Shown: positions 20,466 to 29,025, counted from the first letter of the stretch. The stretch is DNA of 64,000 bases from Acidobacteriota bacterium (GCA_027307335.1 DAHUXD010000034.1:1-64000), one strand, 5' to 3'. Made by a program: numbers and translations. The notes: generated by a model not told the origin, from the letters alone.

Positions 20466-21711
20466 GGACGCGCGCCGCCGACCACATGACCCAGAGGCGG
20501 GGATCCGCCGCCATGTGCAGGTAGGCGAAGAGCAGAAAGGCCACGAGCGCTCCCGCGGTGCCGATCGCCGTCCAGGACGCGCGAGAGGGCCTTCCCGAGA
20601 CGACCACGACGACGAGTGGGATGAGGAACGGGAGACCGTGGGCGGCGCCGGCGAGGGCGGCCGCCAGAGCGGAGGCGACCCGCGGGAAGTGCTCGAGGTG
20701 GAGCGTCGCAAAGGGACCGTACTCCGAGTACTCGTGGAAGAGCCCGCGACTCGCGCCGAAGACGAACCAGGCGGCGAGCGCCAGCGAAGCCGGCCCGAGG
20801 AGGCGCGCGGTCGTCTCGAGCGCGGATCGGAAGGGTCCTCCGCGGAGCGCGACGAAGAGCCCCGCCGAGGCCATCGCGAACGGGAGCCCCTCGACCTTCG
20901 TCGTCGCCGCGCCCGCGAGAAGGAGCCCCGCGAGCCACTGGAGAGACGGGTCTCCCGCGTCGCTCCGCAGGAGCAGCGCCATCGCGAGCGTCTCGAAGAA
21001 GACCAGAGGCGTGTCGCCGTTGCCCGCCACGAACGCGCGGATCCCCACGATCGAGACCGCGGAGACGGCGAGCGCGGACGCGGCGGCCGATCGGCTCCGC
21101 GAGCCGCCGAGCGTCCCCGGCAGACCGACGGCGAGCGCCGCGACGAGGAGGGGAAACGTCGCGATCGCCCCCTCCCAGGAGAACCGTCCGGCCGCCATCG
21201 ACGCGAAGGCGCCGAGATTGGTGACGAGCGGCGGATAGTACGGGTGGAGAAAGCCGTGAAATGGCTCCTTCAGGTAGGCGACATCGATCTCGCTCGCGGC
21301 GGCGAACCGCTGGGCCTTCGTTCCCCAGAAGTTGAAGAGGTCCGGCGAAGTCGCCGCGGCCAGATACGTCGCGAACGCGGCCGCCGCGATCGCCCCGGCG
21401 GAGACGAGCGCAGCGAGTCGTGACGCCAGTCCGGGCCGTGCGGCGGAGGGGAGCGCCGGGTCCGGCGCGAAGGCGGGCAGCTGGGAGAGCGCCCAGGCGA
21501 GGAGCGTCGCGGCGGCGGCGACGGCGGAGAGCGACCAGCGCCTGCCGACGAGCGCGAAGAGGGTCATCACGAACGACGTCAGGATCGCTCCGGCCGCTCC
21601 GGCGAGCACGACGCCGGCGGCGACCGGGAACCGCCGGAAGGACGCCCGGAGAAGGAGCGGCGCCCCGACGAGCGGCATCAGGAGCAGCGGAGCGATCCAG
21701 AACGCGGTCAT
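20392..21711 (-). CDS. Multispanning membrane protein, GT-C glycosyltransferase-like
   Basis: A 439-residue integral membrane protein with about eleven hydrophobic segments. An extracytoplasmic loop contains FNFWGTKAQRF and EPFHGFLHPYYPPLVTN, which recalls the dolichyl/ArnT-like GT-C family where a first-loop acidic residue and YPPL-type segments occur; the catalytic Asp/Glu was not pinned down. It starts at ATG 21711, overlapping the stop codon of the upstream small gene (ATGA). Together with the YfhO-like gene converging from the left, it makes a cluster of envelope-polymer membrane proteins. The function stays putative. Confidence 0.65.
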   Translation of the reverse strand: MTAFWIAPLLLMPLVGAPLLLRASFRRFPVAAGVVLAGAAGAILTSFVMTLFALVGRRWSLSAVAAAATLLAWALSQLPAFAPDPALPSAARPGLASRLAALVSAGAIAAAAFATYLAAATSPDLFNFWGTKAQRFAAASEIDVAYLKEPFHGFLHPYYPPLVTNLGAFASMAAGRFSWEGAIATFPLLVAALAVGLPGTLGGSRSRSAAASALAVSAVSIVGIRAFVAGNGDTPLVFFETLAMALLLRSDAGDPSLQWLAGLLLAGAATTKVEGLPFAMASAGLFVALRGGPFRSALETTARLLGPASLALAAWFVFGASRGLFHEYSEYGPFATLHLEHFPRVASALAAALAGAAHGLPFLIPLVVVVVSGRPSRASWTAIGTAGALVAFLLFAYLHMAADPRLWVMWSAARVLMPVPVMLALAIAADGPAEEPSPR

Positions 21712-22148
21712 CGCTTCTTCCGCTGCCAGACGGTTCCGGAAGGGGTCGTCAGCACGAGCTCGTCGTCCCCGGGGGTCGGGCGTCCGCCGACGACGATGCG
21801 GTACTCCGCGGTCGCCCAGGTCTCGGGCGGTGTGAAGGAGTCGAAGAAGGCGGAAGGCAAGACTCGCCGTCCGGGGAGCAGCGCGAGACCGAAGCGATAG
21901 AAGTGCGACTCGAACCCGGGATTTCGCGGCTCTCGGAGAACGACGACGGAGGCGCCGGCCGGGATTCGCGAGGCCGCGTCGCGGAGGAGAGAGTAGGCGG
22001 GCTCGAGGAAGGTCACGCCGTGGGTGAACGGCGTCGGCGGCGGCGCGAGGCCCGCGAACCAGGGCACGCCGCGGAGCGCGAGCGCCGCGAGCAGGGCGCC
22101 GCCCGCGAGGGCCGAAGCAGTACGGATGTCGAGACGGCGTCGAGGCAA
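21708..22148 (-). CDS. Small membrane-anchored protein of unknown function
   Basis: A 146-residue protein with one N-terminal hydrophobic segment (about residues 10-30, SALAGGALLAALALRGVPWF) and a short extracytoplasmic domain. The fragment PAGASVVVLREPRNPG resembles the terminal soluble part often fused to GT-C proteins. It is translationally coupled to the membrane protein downstream by ATGA, so the two products probably act together. No family recognised. Confidence 0.6.
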   Translation of the reverse strand: MPRRRLDIRTASALAGGALLAALALRGVPWFAGLAPPPTPFTHGVTFLEPAYSLLRDAASRIPAGASVVVLREPRNPGFESHFYRFGLALLPGRRVLPSAFFDSFTPPETWATAEYRIVVGGRPTPGDDELVLTTPSGTVWQRKKR

Positions 22149-22176
22149 CGGGTCGGATTCTAAAGGGGCGGAGCGG

Positions 22177-23166
22177 TCAGCTCGGCTCGTGATCGCCTTC
22201 CCAGTGCTCGAGGAGCTCCTGTCCCACCGTCTTCGTGACGAAGATCTGCTTCAGGTAGTTGAGCGTCGTGACGGCGAGCGGGACGCCGGCCGCCGAGAAG
22301 GGGGCGCCGACGGCCGCGAGCGCGAGGTGGCGGGCCTTCTCCGCGCCCGAGAACTCGGGGTTCTTCCAGTCGAGGACGCTGCCGTAGTACTTGAACACCA
22401 TGCGGTAGACGTCCGAGAGGAGCATTCGGAAGCCCATCTCGACGCCCCAGACGAAGCAGGCGCCCGTGCGGATCTTCTCGAGGAACTCGGGAACGGAGCG
22501 CGCCTCGGCGACGGTGTACACGCGCGCCAGCGGCGCGAGCGTGTGGGCGTCCGATCCGGCGACGAGCGAGACCGCTCCCCGCTTCTCCCGCACGACCGCC
22601 ATGAGGTCCTCGACGAGGCGGTTGTGATGGGAGGTCATCGCGCCGTTCTTGACCTCGAAGATGTCGAACATCCGGAGCATCTCCTCGAAGTAGTGCCGCG
22701 GGGAGTTGCGCATCCGGTAGTTCTGGAACATGTGGTTGGCGGACGCGATGATCCGCTCCTCGCGCAGGTACTCGTGCAGGTCGTAAATGTTCTCCCGCCG
22801 GCGCTGGATCTCCGCGTGCTGCTTCTCGTCGATGTCGAAGACGTTGACGTGGATGCGCTGGCGGGTCTCGGGGAACCAGGTCTCGACTTCCTCCGAGATG
22901 AAGAAGTCGTCGAGGTCCGGGTTTCGGTCGAGGAGCGCGAGGCAGCCGTCGATCGAGTCGTGGTCGGTGATCGTCACGAAGTCCATGCCGCGCTCCTTGG
23001 CGAGGCGATAGACCTCCTCCGGACGGTTGTAGGAGTCGCGGGTGTTGGCGATGCGAAAGTACTTGAAGGTCGAGTAGACGGAGTGACAGTGCAGGTCCGC
23101 TTTGCGGAACCTCGGATCGTCGAACCAGGCCGGATGCTCGGCCTCGGCTTCGCGCTTGGTAGACAC
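22177..23166 (-). CDS. PHP-domain metal-dependent hydrolase
   Basis: A 329-residue protein of the polymerase-and-histidinol-phosphatase superfamily. The metal-binding motifs are visible: ADLHCHSVYS (about residues 24-33), TITDHDSIDG, and VAGSDAHTLAP, with ASANHMFQNYR contributing another ligand. Relatives hydrolyse phosphoesters such as nucleoside 3',5'-bisphosphates or histidinol phosphate, but the specificity here cannot be told. The C-terminal 90 residues are hydrophobic in places and outside the usual PHP core. The start was set at GTG 23166, with AGGG about 10 bases upstream; a GTG at 23175 is an alternative. It is divergent from the PASTA gene. Confidence 0.8.
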   Translation of the reverse strand: MSTKREAEAEHPAWFDDPRFRKADLHCHSVYSTFKYFRIANTRDSYNRPEEVYRLAKERGMDFVTITDHDSIDGCLALLDRNPDLDDFFISEEVETWFPETRQRIHVNVFDIDEKQHAEIQRRRENIYDLHEYLREERIIASANHMFQNYRMRNSPRHYFEEMLRMFDIFEVKNGAMTSHHNRLVEDLMAVVREKRGAVSLVAGSDAHTLAPLARVYTVAEARSVPEFLEKIRTGACFVWGVEMGFRMLLSDVYRMVFKYYGSVLDWKNPEFSGAEKARHLALAAVGAPFSAAGVPLAVTTLNYLKQIFVTKTVGQELLEHWEGDHEPS

Positions 23167-23246
23167 TCGGTTCACACCCTTCGGGGCTCCGCTCCGAGCG
23201 TTTCCCCGCGGCCCGGGGGCCGAGGCTCCAGAGTACCATCCCGTGT

Positions 23247-23252
23247 TAACTT
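23247..23252 (+). promoter_or_regulatory. -10 box (TAACTT) of a probable leaderless transcript
   Basis: TAACTT ends exactly 6 bases before the GTG start of the PASTA-domain gene. No Shine-Dalgarno sequence lies between. Confidence 0.4.
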
Positions 23253-23258
23253 GCACCC

Positions 23259-24005
23259 GTGGCACGGCTTGTCTTCCGGCTCCTGTATGGGACCCTCCTC
23301 GCCGCGGTCTTCGTCGGCGCCGTCTGGTTCGGCTTCCGGCGGGCCATCGTGGGCCGCTCGGTGACGGTGCCGGAGTTCGTCGGCCAGACGCCGGAGGCCG
23401 CGCAGAAGGCGGCGCGCGCCATGGGTCTCCGCGTCGAGGAGCAGACGGGCCGCGCGCGTTACGACGAGCGCATTCCGAGCGGTCGGGTCCTTCTGCAGGA
23501 CCCCGAGGCCGGCTCGCTCGCGAAGCCGCTCCAGGCCGTGCGCGTGGTGCTGTCGCTCGGGCCGCGGGCGCTTCGGGTCCCGGAGCTCTTGGGGCTCGCC
23601 CCGCGTGCCGCGGCGGTGAAGCTCTCGCGCGAGTCGCTCGAGCTCGGCCCGGTCTCCTGGTACCGCGACCCGACCGCCCCCCAGGGCATCGTCGCGCAGG
23701 AGCCGGAGCCCGACGTCCCGGCCGTGAAGGGCGAGGCGGTGCGGGTGCTGACGAGCCGGGGCGGACCCGAGCTGCGGGTCCTGATGCCGGACTTCGTCGG
23801 CCAGGACGCGCAGGCGGTGCGCGAGCGCCTCGAGAAGTTCGGCTTTCGGGTCGGCAGCGCCCGCTTCGAGTCTTACGACGGCGTGCGGCCGAACACCGTG
23901 CTGAAGCAGTTCCCGCCGGCCGGTTATCCGCTGTCCACCCGCGAGGTCGTCTCGCTGACACTCTCGCGCTCTCCGGAAGGCGGAGCTCCCGCGCCCCGTT
24001 CATGA
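23259..24005 (+). CDS. PASTA-domain membrane protein
   Basis: A 248-residue protein with one N-terminal membrane helix (about residues 8-27) and three extracytoplasmic PASTA domains (about 35-100, 105-170 and 173-240). PASTA repeats open with VPEFVGQTPEAAQKAA, VPELLGLAPRAAA and MPDFVGQDAQAVRERL, the usual hP-x-h-x-G start. Such domains bind peptidoglycan fragments or beta-lactams in PknB-type kinases and PBPs; here there is no kinase or transpeptidase domain. The start is GTG 23259. The stop overlaps the rpe start as ATGA, so it is the first gene of a coupled operon with rpe and bamD. Confidence 0.9.
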   Translation: MARLVFRLLYGTLLAAVFVGAVWFGFRRAIVGRSVTVPEFVGQTPEAAQKAARAMGLRVEEQTGRARYDERIPSGRVLLQDPEAGSLAKPLQAVRVVLSLGPRALRVPELLGLAPRAAAVKLSRESLELGPVSWYRDPTAPQGIVAQEPEPDVPAVKGEAVRVLTSRGGPELRVLMPDFVGQDAQAVRERLEKFGFRVGSARFESYDGVRPNTVLKQFPPAGYPLSTREVVSLTLSRSPEGGAPAPRS

Positions 24006-24685
24006 AGGTTCGAATCGCGCCGTCGCTCCTCGCGGCCGATTTCGCCCGCCTCGCCGACGCGCTCGCCGCCGCCGAAGCAGGGGGCGCGGACCTCGTGCAC
24101 GTCGACGTCATGGACGGCCACTTCGTGCCGAACCTGACGATGGGTCCGCCGGTGGTCCGGGCGCTCCGGAAGGCGACGCGGCTGCCGCTCGACGTCCACC
24201 TGATGATCGAGCGGCCCGAGCGGAGCCTCTCCGAATACCTGGATGCGGGGGTCGAGTACGTCTCGGTGCACGTGGAATCGACGCCCCACCTGCAGCGTTG
24301 CCTCGACGCGATCCGCCGCGGCGGCGCTCGCGCGGGGGCCGCGATGAATCCCGGGACCCCCACCCTCGCGCTCGCGTCCTCCTGGCGCGACGTGGACTAT
24401 GCCGTCGTGATGTCCGTCAATCCCGGCTGGGGCGGCCAGCCGTTTCTGGAGGGGTCGGTGGACAAGGTCCGGCGCCTGCGGCGCGAGGCGAAGGACGCCG
24501 ACGCGCGGCTGACCATCGAGGTGGACGGCGGCGTGGGACCCGCGAACGCGGCGGCGCTCGTCGCGGCGGGCGCCGAGATCCTGGTGGCCGGCACCACCGT
24601 GTACGGCGAGCCGGATCCGGCCGCCGCCATCGGACGGCTCCGCGACGCCGCCGCGGCCCGGACCGAAGCGTCCGGCACGCGATGA
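24002..24685 (+). CDS. rpe: Ribulose-phosphate 3-epimerase
   Basis: A 227-residue TIM-barrel enzyme of the pentose phosphate pathway interconverting ribulose 5-phosphate and xylulose 5-phosphate. The signatures are complete: APSLLAADFARL, HVDVMDGHFVPNLTMGP (with metal ligands His and Asp), LDVHLMIERPE, VMSVNPGWGGQPF and IEVDGGVGPANA. It overlaps the genes on both sides by ATGA, so expression is tied to the envelope genes around it rather than to other sugar genes. Confidence 0.97.
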   Translation: MKVRIAPSLLAADFARLADALAAAEAGGADLVHVDVMDGHFVPNLTMGPPVVRALRKATRLPLDVHLMIERPERSLSEYLDAGVEYVSVHVESTPHLQRCLDAIRRGGARAGAAMNPGTPTLALASSWRDVDYAVVMSVNPGWGGQPFLEGSVDKVRRLRREAKDADARLTIEVDGGVGPANAAALVAAGAEILVAGTTVYGEPDPAAAIGRLRDAAAARTEASGTR

Positions 24686-25524
24686 CGGCACGCCGGATCG
24701 GCGCGGTTCTCCTCGCCGCGCTCCTCGCCTCGGCGGCCGCGTGTCAGAGCTCGGGCGCCGGGAAGAAGCCCGACAAGATCACGCAGGAGCTGCTGACGCA
24801 GCCGAAGGAGGCGCTCTTCGAAAAGGGCAAGGCGCTCATCGCGAAGAAGAAGTACGACCAGGGCCGCAAGTACCTCAACTACGTGTTCGAGACCTATCCG
24901 AACGAGACCGTCGGGCGCGAGGCGCTGCTGCTCGTGGCCGACTCGTACTTCCAGCAGAAGTCGGCCGCCTCCTACACCGAGGCGCGCTACCGCTACCGGG
25001 ACTATCTCAACCGATACCCCGGCGCGCCGAACCGCGACTACGCGCGCTACCAGTTCGCCTACTGCTACGACAAGGAGCACGAGACGCCGGACCGCGATCA
25101 GACGGCGACGCGCGAGGCGATCGAGCAGTACCGCGCCCTGATCCGGGAGTTCCCCGATTCGGGCTACTCGGGCGCGGCTCGCGAGCGGATCCGCCGGCTG
25201 ACGGACCTCCTCGCCGAGCACGACTTCGGGGTGGGGTATTTCTACCTGCGAAAGGGCTCGACGGCCTCGGCCCTGTCACGGTTCGTCGAGGTCGAGCAGC
25301 GGTTTCCCGACTACGGCAGCCGGGACAAACTCTTCTTCTACCAGGCTCAGGCCCTGTCCCGGCTGGGCCGGACCGGCGAGGCCGCGTCCTATTACAACCG
25401 GGTCCTGGAGGAGTTCCCCCAGAGCGAATTCGCCAGGCGGGCCCGCAAGGAAATCGGAAAGAAAACCGGTGAAAAGCCGCCCGCGGCCTCGGTCGTGGTT
25501 GACACCAAGCCGCAAAGCCAGTAA
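24682..25524 (+). CDS. bamD: BamD-like outer-membrane lipoprotein with TPR repeats
   Basis: A 280-residue lipoprotein. The signal peptide ends at a lipobox LASAAAC, giving an acylated Cys21. The rest is a chain of TPR-like helix pairs (YfiO/BamD type): KALIAKKKYDQGRKYLNYVF, YPGAPNRDYARYQFAYCYD and EFPDSGYSGAARERIRRL mark successive repeats. BamD partners BamA in inserting beta-barrel proteins into the outer membrane, which fits a diderm host. The C-terminus extends past the usual BamD repeats. A CpoB-like role cannot be excluded. It is the third gene of the PASTA-rpe-bamD operon. Confidence 0.85.
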   Translation: MTARRIGAVLLAALLASAAACQSSGAGKKPDKITQELLTQPKEALFEKGKALIAKKKYDQGRKYLNYVFETYPNETVGREALLLVADSYFQQKSAASYTEARYRYRDYLNRYPGAPNRDYARYQFAYCYDKEHETPDRDQTATREAIEQYRALIREFPDSGYSGAARERIRRLTDLLAEHDFGVGYFYLRKGSTASALSRFVEVEQRFPDYGSRDKLFFYQAQALSRLGRTGEAASYYNRVLEEFPQSEFARRARKEIGKKTGEKPPAASVVVDTKPQSQ

Positions 25525-25571
25525 ATTTTAGGCTAGAAACCGCAAGCGTCCGTATTTTTTAAGGAGTCGCC

Positions 25572-26474
25572 ATGCGTCTCCCCGCGCGCCTTTCCGGCCT
25601 CTTGCTCGTTCTGGGTACGTCGGGGGCCGTCCTCTTCGGTCAGGAGCTCTCCGGGGGAGGGCTCGCGACCAAGCCGCAGTCGATCACCCGGATCGAGGCA
25701 ATCGCCCCGCAGACGACCGAGGCGGCGCCGCAGCCCCTCGGCTACGAGGACGAGGTCTCCTGCTTCGGCTACATCGGCCCCCTGCAGGACCAGTTCGTGG
25801 CCGAGGTGATCGGGGCGGAGAACGTGGCCGAGCAGACCGACTTCACGGATCACAACCTGCTCTACCTCGACGGCGGTTACGACCGCGGGATCAAGGTGGG
25901 CGATGAGTTCTGGCTGGTCACGCCGGGAGACGAGGTGTTCCACCCGATCACCGGGGCGAGCATGGGCCGGTTCTACCAGTATCGGGGACGCGCCAAGGTG
26001 GTGTGCATCGAGGGCCGCACGGCGACGGTCCGCGTGACTCTCGCCTGCACCGACATCCCCATGGGGTCTTTCCTCAAAGCGTACGAGCCCGTCCCGATTC
26101 CCCTCGGGCGGCGCCTTCCCTCGAACCAGATCTGCGACCCGGCGTCGGGCAAGCCTCACGGGCGGATCGTCATGACGCGGGACGGGATCTTCGCGATCGG
26201 CACCGGCACCGACGTCGTGATCGACCTGGGCATGGCCGAGGGGCTCCAGCCGGGCGACCAGCTCTCGATCTTTCGATATGCTTCGGGCTCCGACTACGGA
26301 CTCCGGCCCCAGGGTTCCTACTGGATGTATTCGCCGCCGCCGCCGGGCGTGTCCATTCCGCGGACTTACCTCGGCGACCTGGCGATTCTCTACGTGGGCG
26401 ATCGCTGGGCGGCCGCGCGCGTCATCGACTCGAGCCGGTTGATCGAGATCGGCGACCAGATCGAGGTGAAGTAG
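25572..26474 (+). CDS. Secreted protein of unknown function
   Basis: A 300-residue protein with a signal peptide (about residues 1-24, cleaved near LFGQE). The mature part has short beta-rich segments with repeated KVGDEFWLVTPGDEV and LQPGDQLSIFRYA motifs, similar in style to FlgA/LysM-adjacent SAF-like beta-domains, and a proline-rich loop (YSPPPPGVSIPR). I do not recognise a named family. AAGGAG stands 6 bases before the ATG at 25572. It follows bamD by 47 bases and may be a further member of that operon; a strong terminator follows it. Confidence 0.65.
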   Translation: MRLPARLSGLLLVLGTSGAVLFGQELSGGGLATKPQSITRIEAIAPQTTEAAPQPLGYEDEVSCFGYIGPLQDQFVAEVIGAENVAEQTDFTDHNLLYLDGGYDRGIKVGDEFWLVTPGDEVFHPITGASMGRFYQYRGRAKVVCIEGRTATVRVTLACTDIPMGSFLKAYEPVPIPLGRRLPSNQICDPASGKPHGRIVMTRDGIFAIGTGTDVVIDLGMAEGLQPGDQLSIFRYASGSDYGLRPQGSYWMYSPPPPGVSIPRTYLGDLAILYVGDRWAAARVIDSSRLIEIGDQIEVK

Positions 26475-26507
26475 CCGAGGGCTCGGGTTCGACGAGAAAA
26501 AATTCGG

Positions 26508-26536
26508 AGAGGCGCGCCGCGCCTCTTCTTTTTTTT
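26508..26536 (+). terminator. Rho-independent terminator
   Basis: A perfect 8-bp stem AGAGGCGC-GCC-GCGCCTCT is followed by a T-rich run (26527-26536), 33 bases after the preceding stop codon. It is the clearest intrinsic terminator in the window and closes the PASTA-rpe-bamD-25572 transcript. Confidence 0.9.
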
Positions 26537-26627
26537 GGCGGCGGGAGCTGGCACGAAAAAGTTCGAATGCCCGCTCGTTCGCGAAAAAAGTCGGTGACGC
26601 GAATCCCTATCTCTGGTGCCTGCCCTT

Positions 26628-26636
26628 TGCTAAGAT
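26628..26636 (+). promoter_or_regulatory. Extended -10 promoter (TGCTAAGAT) of the Fis-like gene
   Basis: TGC directly followed by TAAGAT forms an extended -10 element 46 bases upstream of the GTG start. No clear -35 box is present. Confidence 0.45.
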
Positions 26637-26682
26637 GCGCCCCTCTTCGATTCGCTTCCAGTATTTTGTGGGGGAGGGCATC

Positions 26683-26937
26683 GTGAATCTGGACGGGCAG
26701 CTCCAGGAAATCATCGACGAGCTTCTGGCGCACGGGATCTCTCTCGACCTCGCGAAGAAGGAGTTCGAGAAGAAGTACATCGTGGGCGCCGTGAAGCGGT
26801 CGTCGGGAAATCTCGGTCGCGCCGCGAGCTCTCTCGGCATTCATCGCAACACGCTGCGCAACAAAGTCGGCATCCTCAATATCCGACTTCCCCGCGAAAA
26901 GTTCCGCGTCTCTCCCGACATCACCAAGAAGAAGTGA
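26683..26937 (+). CDS. Fis-family helix-turn-helix protein
   Basis: An 84-residue DNA-binding protein. The C-terminal HTH_8 motif reads SGNLGRAASSLGIHRNTLRN, the form found in Fis and at the C-terminus of NtrC-type activators. The N-terminal half (residues 1-35) is a predicted helical dimerisation part. The GTG at 26683 was chosen over the ATG at 26635 because GGGGGAGGG stands 6-7 bases before it and the shorter form matches Fis length. Free-standing Fis-like proteins shape nucleoid structure and promoter activity; its targets are unknown. A perfect hairpin overlaps its stop codon. Confidence 0.85.
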   Translation: MNLDGQLQEIIDELLAHGISLDLAKKEFEKKYIVGAVKRSSGNLGRAASSLGIHRNTLRNKVGILNIRLPREKFRVSPDITKKK

Positions 26938-26963
26938 TCACGCCGCCGCACGCGGCGTGATCA
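26935..26963. terminator. Hairpin overlapping the stop codon of the Fis-like gene
   Basis: TGATCACGCCGC-CGCAC-GCGGCGTGATCA is a perfect 12-bp stem with a 5-base loop; its first three bases are the stop codon. No T tract follows. Confidence 0.5.
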
Positions 26964-27171
26964 TCCCTAGGGCCCGCAGGCCCGAGGGATCCCTCTCTGC
27001 ACAGCGCTGCGGCTCGAAAAGGGATCCCTCGCTCCACTCGGAATGACAGGACCCGCGCGCTCTCGCGCGCGATCATCCCGAGGGAACCCGTGTCTTCTGG
27101 GGGCCTGAGGAGGAGCGGGAAGAGGGGCTACCGGAGGCGGGATCCCTCGGCCCTGCGGGCCTCGGGATGAC
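26962..27171. repeat. Composite REP-like block
   Basis: The intergenic stretch between the Fis-like gene and tatA is built of short repeats: two inverted copies of a unit (26962-26995 and 27138-27171, GGGATCCCTCGG...CTGCGGGC...GGGATGA) enclose a further GGGATCCCTCGCT copy and a GCGCGCTCTCGCGCGC palindrome. It is non-coding on both strands as far as can be seen. Confidence 0.55.
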
Positions 27172-27195
27172 GGGCGGGGGCTTCGCTCCCGCCCG

Positions 27196-27366
27196 TCAGT
27201 TCTTGGGCTTCTCGCCCGGCGTTTCGTCGCCCTTGACGGCTTCCTTGAAGTTCTTCAGACCCTGTCCGATTCCCTTGCCGAGCTGGGGCAGCTTGTTGGC
27301 CCCGAAGATGATGATGACGATGAGCAGAATGACCAGAAGCTCGGGCAAACCCAATGAGCCGAACAT
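27196..27366 (-). CDS. tatA: Twin-arginine translocase subunit TatA/E
   Basis: A 56-residue protein, short but complete. It has an N-terminal membrane helix (residues 7-22, [16 protein letters not shown]), the hinge [14 protein letters not shown] that defines TatA/E, and an amphipathic helix [11 protein letters not shown] before a polar tail. TatA forms the pore of the Tat system, which moves folded proteins over the inner membrane; TatB and TatC are not in this window. AAGGAG stands 6 bases before the ATG. It lies 22 bases downstream of the kinase gene and is the last gene of that minus-strand group. Confidence 0.95.
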   Translation of the reverse strand: MFGSLGLPELLVILLIVIIIFGANKLPQLGKGIGQGLKNFKEAVKGDETPGEKPKN

Positions 27367-27388
27367 CGTTTTCTCCTTCGCGGGTCCC

Positions 27389-28366
27389 TCAAAGCTTAAC
27401 AGACTGCGGCCGTCGGGAATCTAAAACGGCCGTGAACTCCTGGTCGGCCGGGGCGTCCGTGAGGAGGCGGCGCACGAGCGCGAGCTCCGCCGGCAGATAG
27501 CGGCGGTAGGCGTCCCCTCTTCCGAGCACCACGGCCCGGGCGAAGGTGCCCGAGGCCTTCCAGGCCCTCTGCAGGAGTACCCGAGGAAGGCGGGCGGCGA
27601 TGCCGGCCGGATCCACTCCGCGCGCCCGCGCGAACCGCGCCTCCGCGCGCTCGGCCGTCGCCCCGCTCATCCATGCGAGCGTCGTGCGTTCCCAGAGGAG
27701 CGACGCGAGGTCGTAGGTGTCCGGTCCGAGCCGCAGGTCCTGGAAGTCGATGATCGCGACGCGCTCGCCGGCGACGAACAGATTGTTGCCGTGGAAGTCG
27801 CGGTGGCAGAGCGCACGCGGGTGCGTGAGGACCTCGGCGACGAGCGCGTCGGCCCATTCGTCGTGCGCGGCCCGCTCGCCGGCCGAGAGTGGCCGGCCCC
27901 CGAGCATGTCGAAGATCGCCTCGCGCGAGAGATCGAGCTCGCGCCGGAACAGCGCCGCGTCGAACGGCGGATTGAGGCCGGGGTCCGGAAGTCCGGCGAG
28001 CGCGGCCGCCGCGTCGACCGCGCGGTCGAGCCATCGCTCTCGCTCGCCGGGATTCTCCGTCAGCCGCGCGGCGAGGTCGGTCGGGCCGAGGTCCTCGACG
28101 ATCTGCGCGCCCTCTTCGTCGTCGGCGAGGAGCGCGGGCACGCGGACCACCGTCTCGAGCGCGGCGCGGGCCGCCACCCAGCGCCGGCGCGCGTCCGCCT
28201 CCTCGGGCGGATACAGAACGGCCACGGCCGTCCGGCCGTGGCCGAAATGCAGGCGAAAGTAGCGGCGGCGCCCGGCGTCGCCGGCCAGCGGCTCGATCGC
28301 CGAAGGCGCCTCGCCGCCGAGCCGGCGCGCGAGCGCGGAGAGGTCGGCCGCGTCGCGCGAAATCAG
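27389..28366 (-). CDS. Aminoglycoside-phosphotransferase-fold kinase (AmgK-like)
   Basis: A sugar or small-molecule kinase of the APH/choline-kinase fold. The catalytic loop is [11 protein letters not shown] and the metal-binding segment is [13 protein letters not shown]. The family resembles AmgK (cell-wall sugar kinase), but the substrate cannot be assigned. The only ordinary start in frame is GTG 28225, which would delete the N-lobe. The conserved N-lobe reads on upstream ([20 protein letters not shown], then [10 protein letters not shown]) to 28366, where CTG is the most plausible start; the total of 325 residues then suits the family. It follows the cyclophilin gene by 13 bases and precedes tatA. 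Confidence 0.75.
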   Translation of the reverse strand: MISRDAADLSALARRLGGEAPSAIEPLAGDAGRRRYFRLHFGHGRTAVAVLYPPEEADARRRWVAARAALETVVRVPALLADDEEGAQIVEDLGPTDLAARLTENPGERERWLDRAVDAAAALAGLPDPGLNPPFDAALFRRELDLSREAIFDMLGGRPLSAGERAAHDEWADALVAEVLTHPRALCHRDFHGNNLFVAGERVAIIDFQDLRLGPDTYDLASLLWERTTLAWMSGATAERAEARFARARGVDPAGIAARLPRVLLQRAWKASGTFARAVVLGRGDAYRRYLPAELALVRRLLTDAPADQEFTAVLDSRRPQSVKL

Positions 28367-28379
28367 TTGAGTCCCGGCC

Positions 28380-28988
28380 CTAGCTGGTGCTCTTGGCCTG
28401 GGAGAGCTGCACCTTCTTGATGTGCACGGGCTGGTTCGGCCGGTCGTTCGCGCCGCGCGGGGCGTTCGCGATCTTGTCCGCCACGTCCATGCCCGAGATC
28501 ACCTCGCCGAAGGCCGTGTACTGCCCGTCGAGGAAATTCGAGTCCTTCACGACGATGAAGAACTGCGACGACGCCGAGTTGGGATCGGAGGACCGCGCCA
28601 TCGAGACGATGCCGCGCTTGTGCGGCGTGTCGTTGAACTCGGCCTTCAGCTTCGTGTCGCTGCCGCCCGTGCCGTACTGCGTCTGCGGCGTCTCGGGCTT
28701 CTTGGTGTTGGGGTCGCCGCCCTGGATCATGAAACCCGGAATCACGCGGTGGAAGAAGGTCCCGTCGTAGAAACCCTTCGCCGAGAGGTCCACGAAGTTC
28801 TCGACATGCTTGGGGGCCTTGTCGTAGAAGAACTTGATCTGGATGTCGCCCAGATCCGTCTGGAGCGTGGCGATCGTGTTGGCGTAATCGCGGGCCACTT
28901 TCTTATCCTTTCCCTTCGCCGTCTGCGCCGCCGCCGCGAGGGGCAGGACGCAGGCGAGCATCAATCCGATGACCGTGTGCTTTCTCAC
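28380..28988 (-). CDS. ppiA: Cyclophilin-type peptidyl-prolyl isomerase, exported
   Basis: A 202-residue prolyl isomerase with a signal peptide (residues 1-22, ending AAAAQ). The cyclophilin core shows TFFHRVIPGFMIQGGDP, SMARSSDPNSASSQFFI and FGEVISGMDVADKI, i.e. the active-site Arg, Phe and Gln residues of the family. It is probably periplasmic. The GTG start at 28988 follows AAGGAG by 6 bases; the longer frame to 29117 would run through a palindromic repeat. It is the first gene of a minus-strand group with the kinase and tatA. Confidence 0.94.
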   Translation of the reverse strand: MRKHTVIGLMLACVLPLAAAAQTAKGKDKKVARDYANTIATLQTDLGDIQIKFFYDKAPKHVENFVDLSAKGFYDGTFFHRVIPGFMIQGGDPNTKKPETPQTQYGTGGSDTKLKAEFNDTPHKRGIVSMARSSDPNSASSQFFIVVKDSNFLDGQYTAFGEVISGMDVADKIANAPRGANDRPNQPVHIKKVQLSQAKSTS

Positions 28989-29025
28989 TTCGGCTCCTTT
29001 CCGAACCGGCGAACGATAGCAGACC

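Noticed and set aside
19838-20938. 366-residue minus-strand frame beneath the 19785 gene
   Set aside because: Arg/Ala-rich, no recognisable segments, and overlaps the better-supported genes on both strands.
27389-28225. Short form of the APH-fold kinase from GTG 28225
   Set aside because: It would lack the nucleotide-binding N-lobe, although family-like sequence continues upstream in the same frame.
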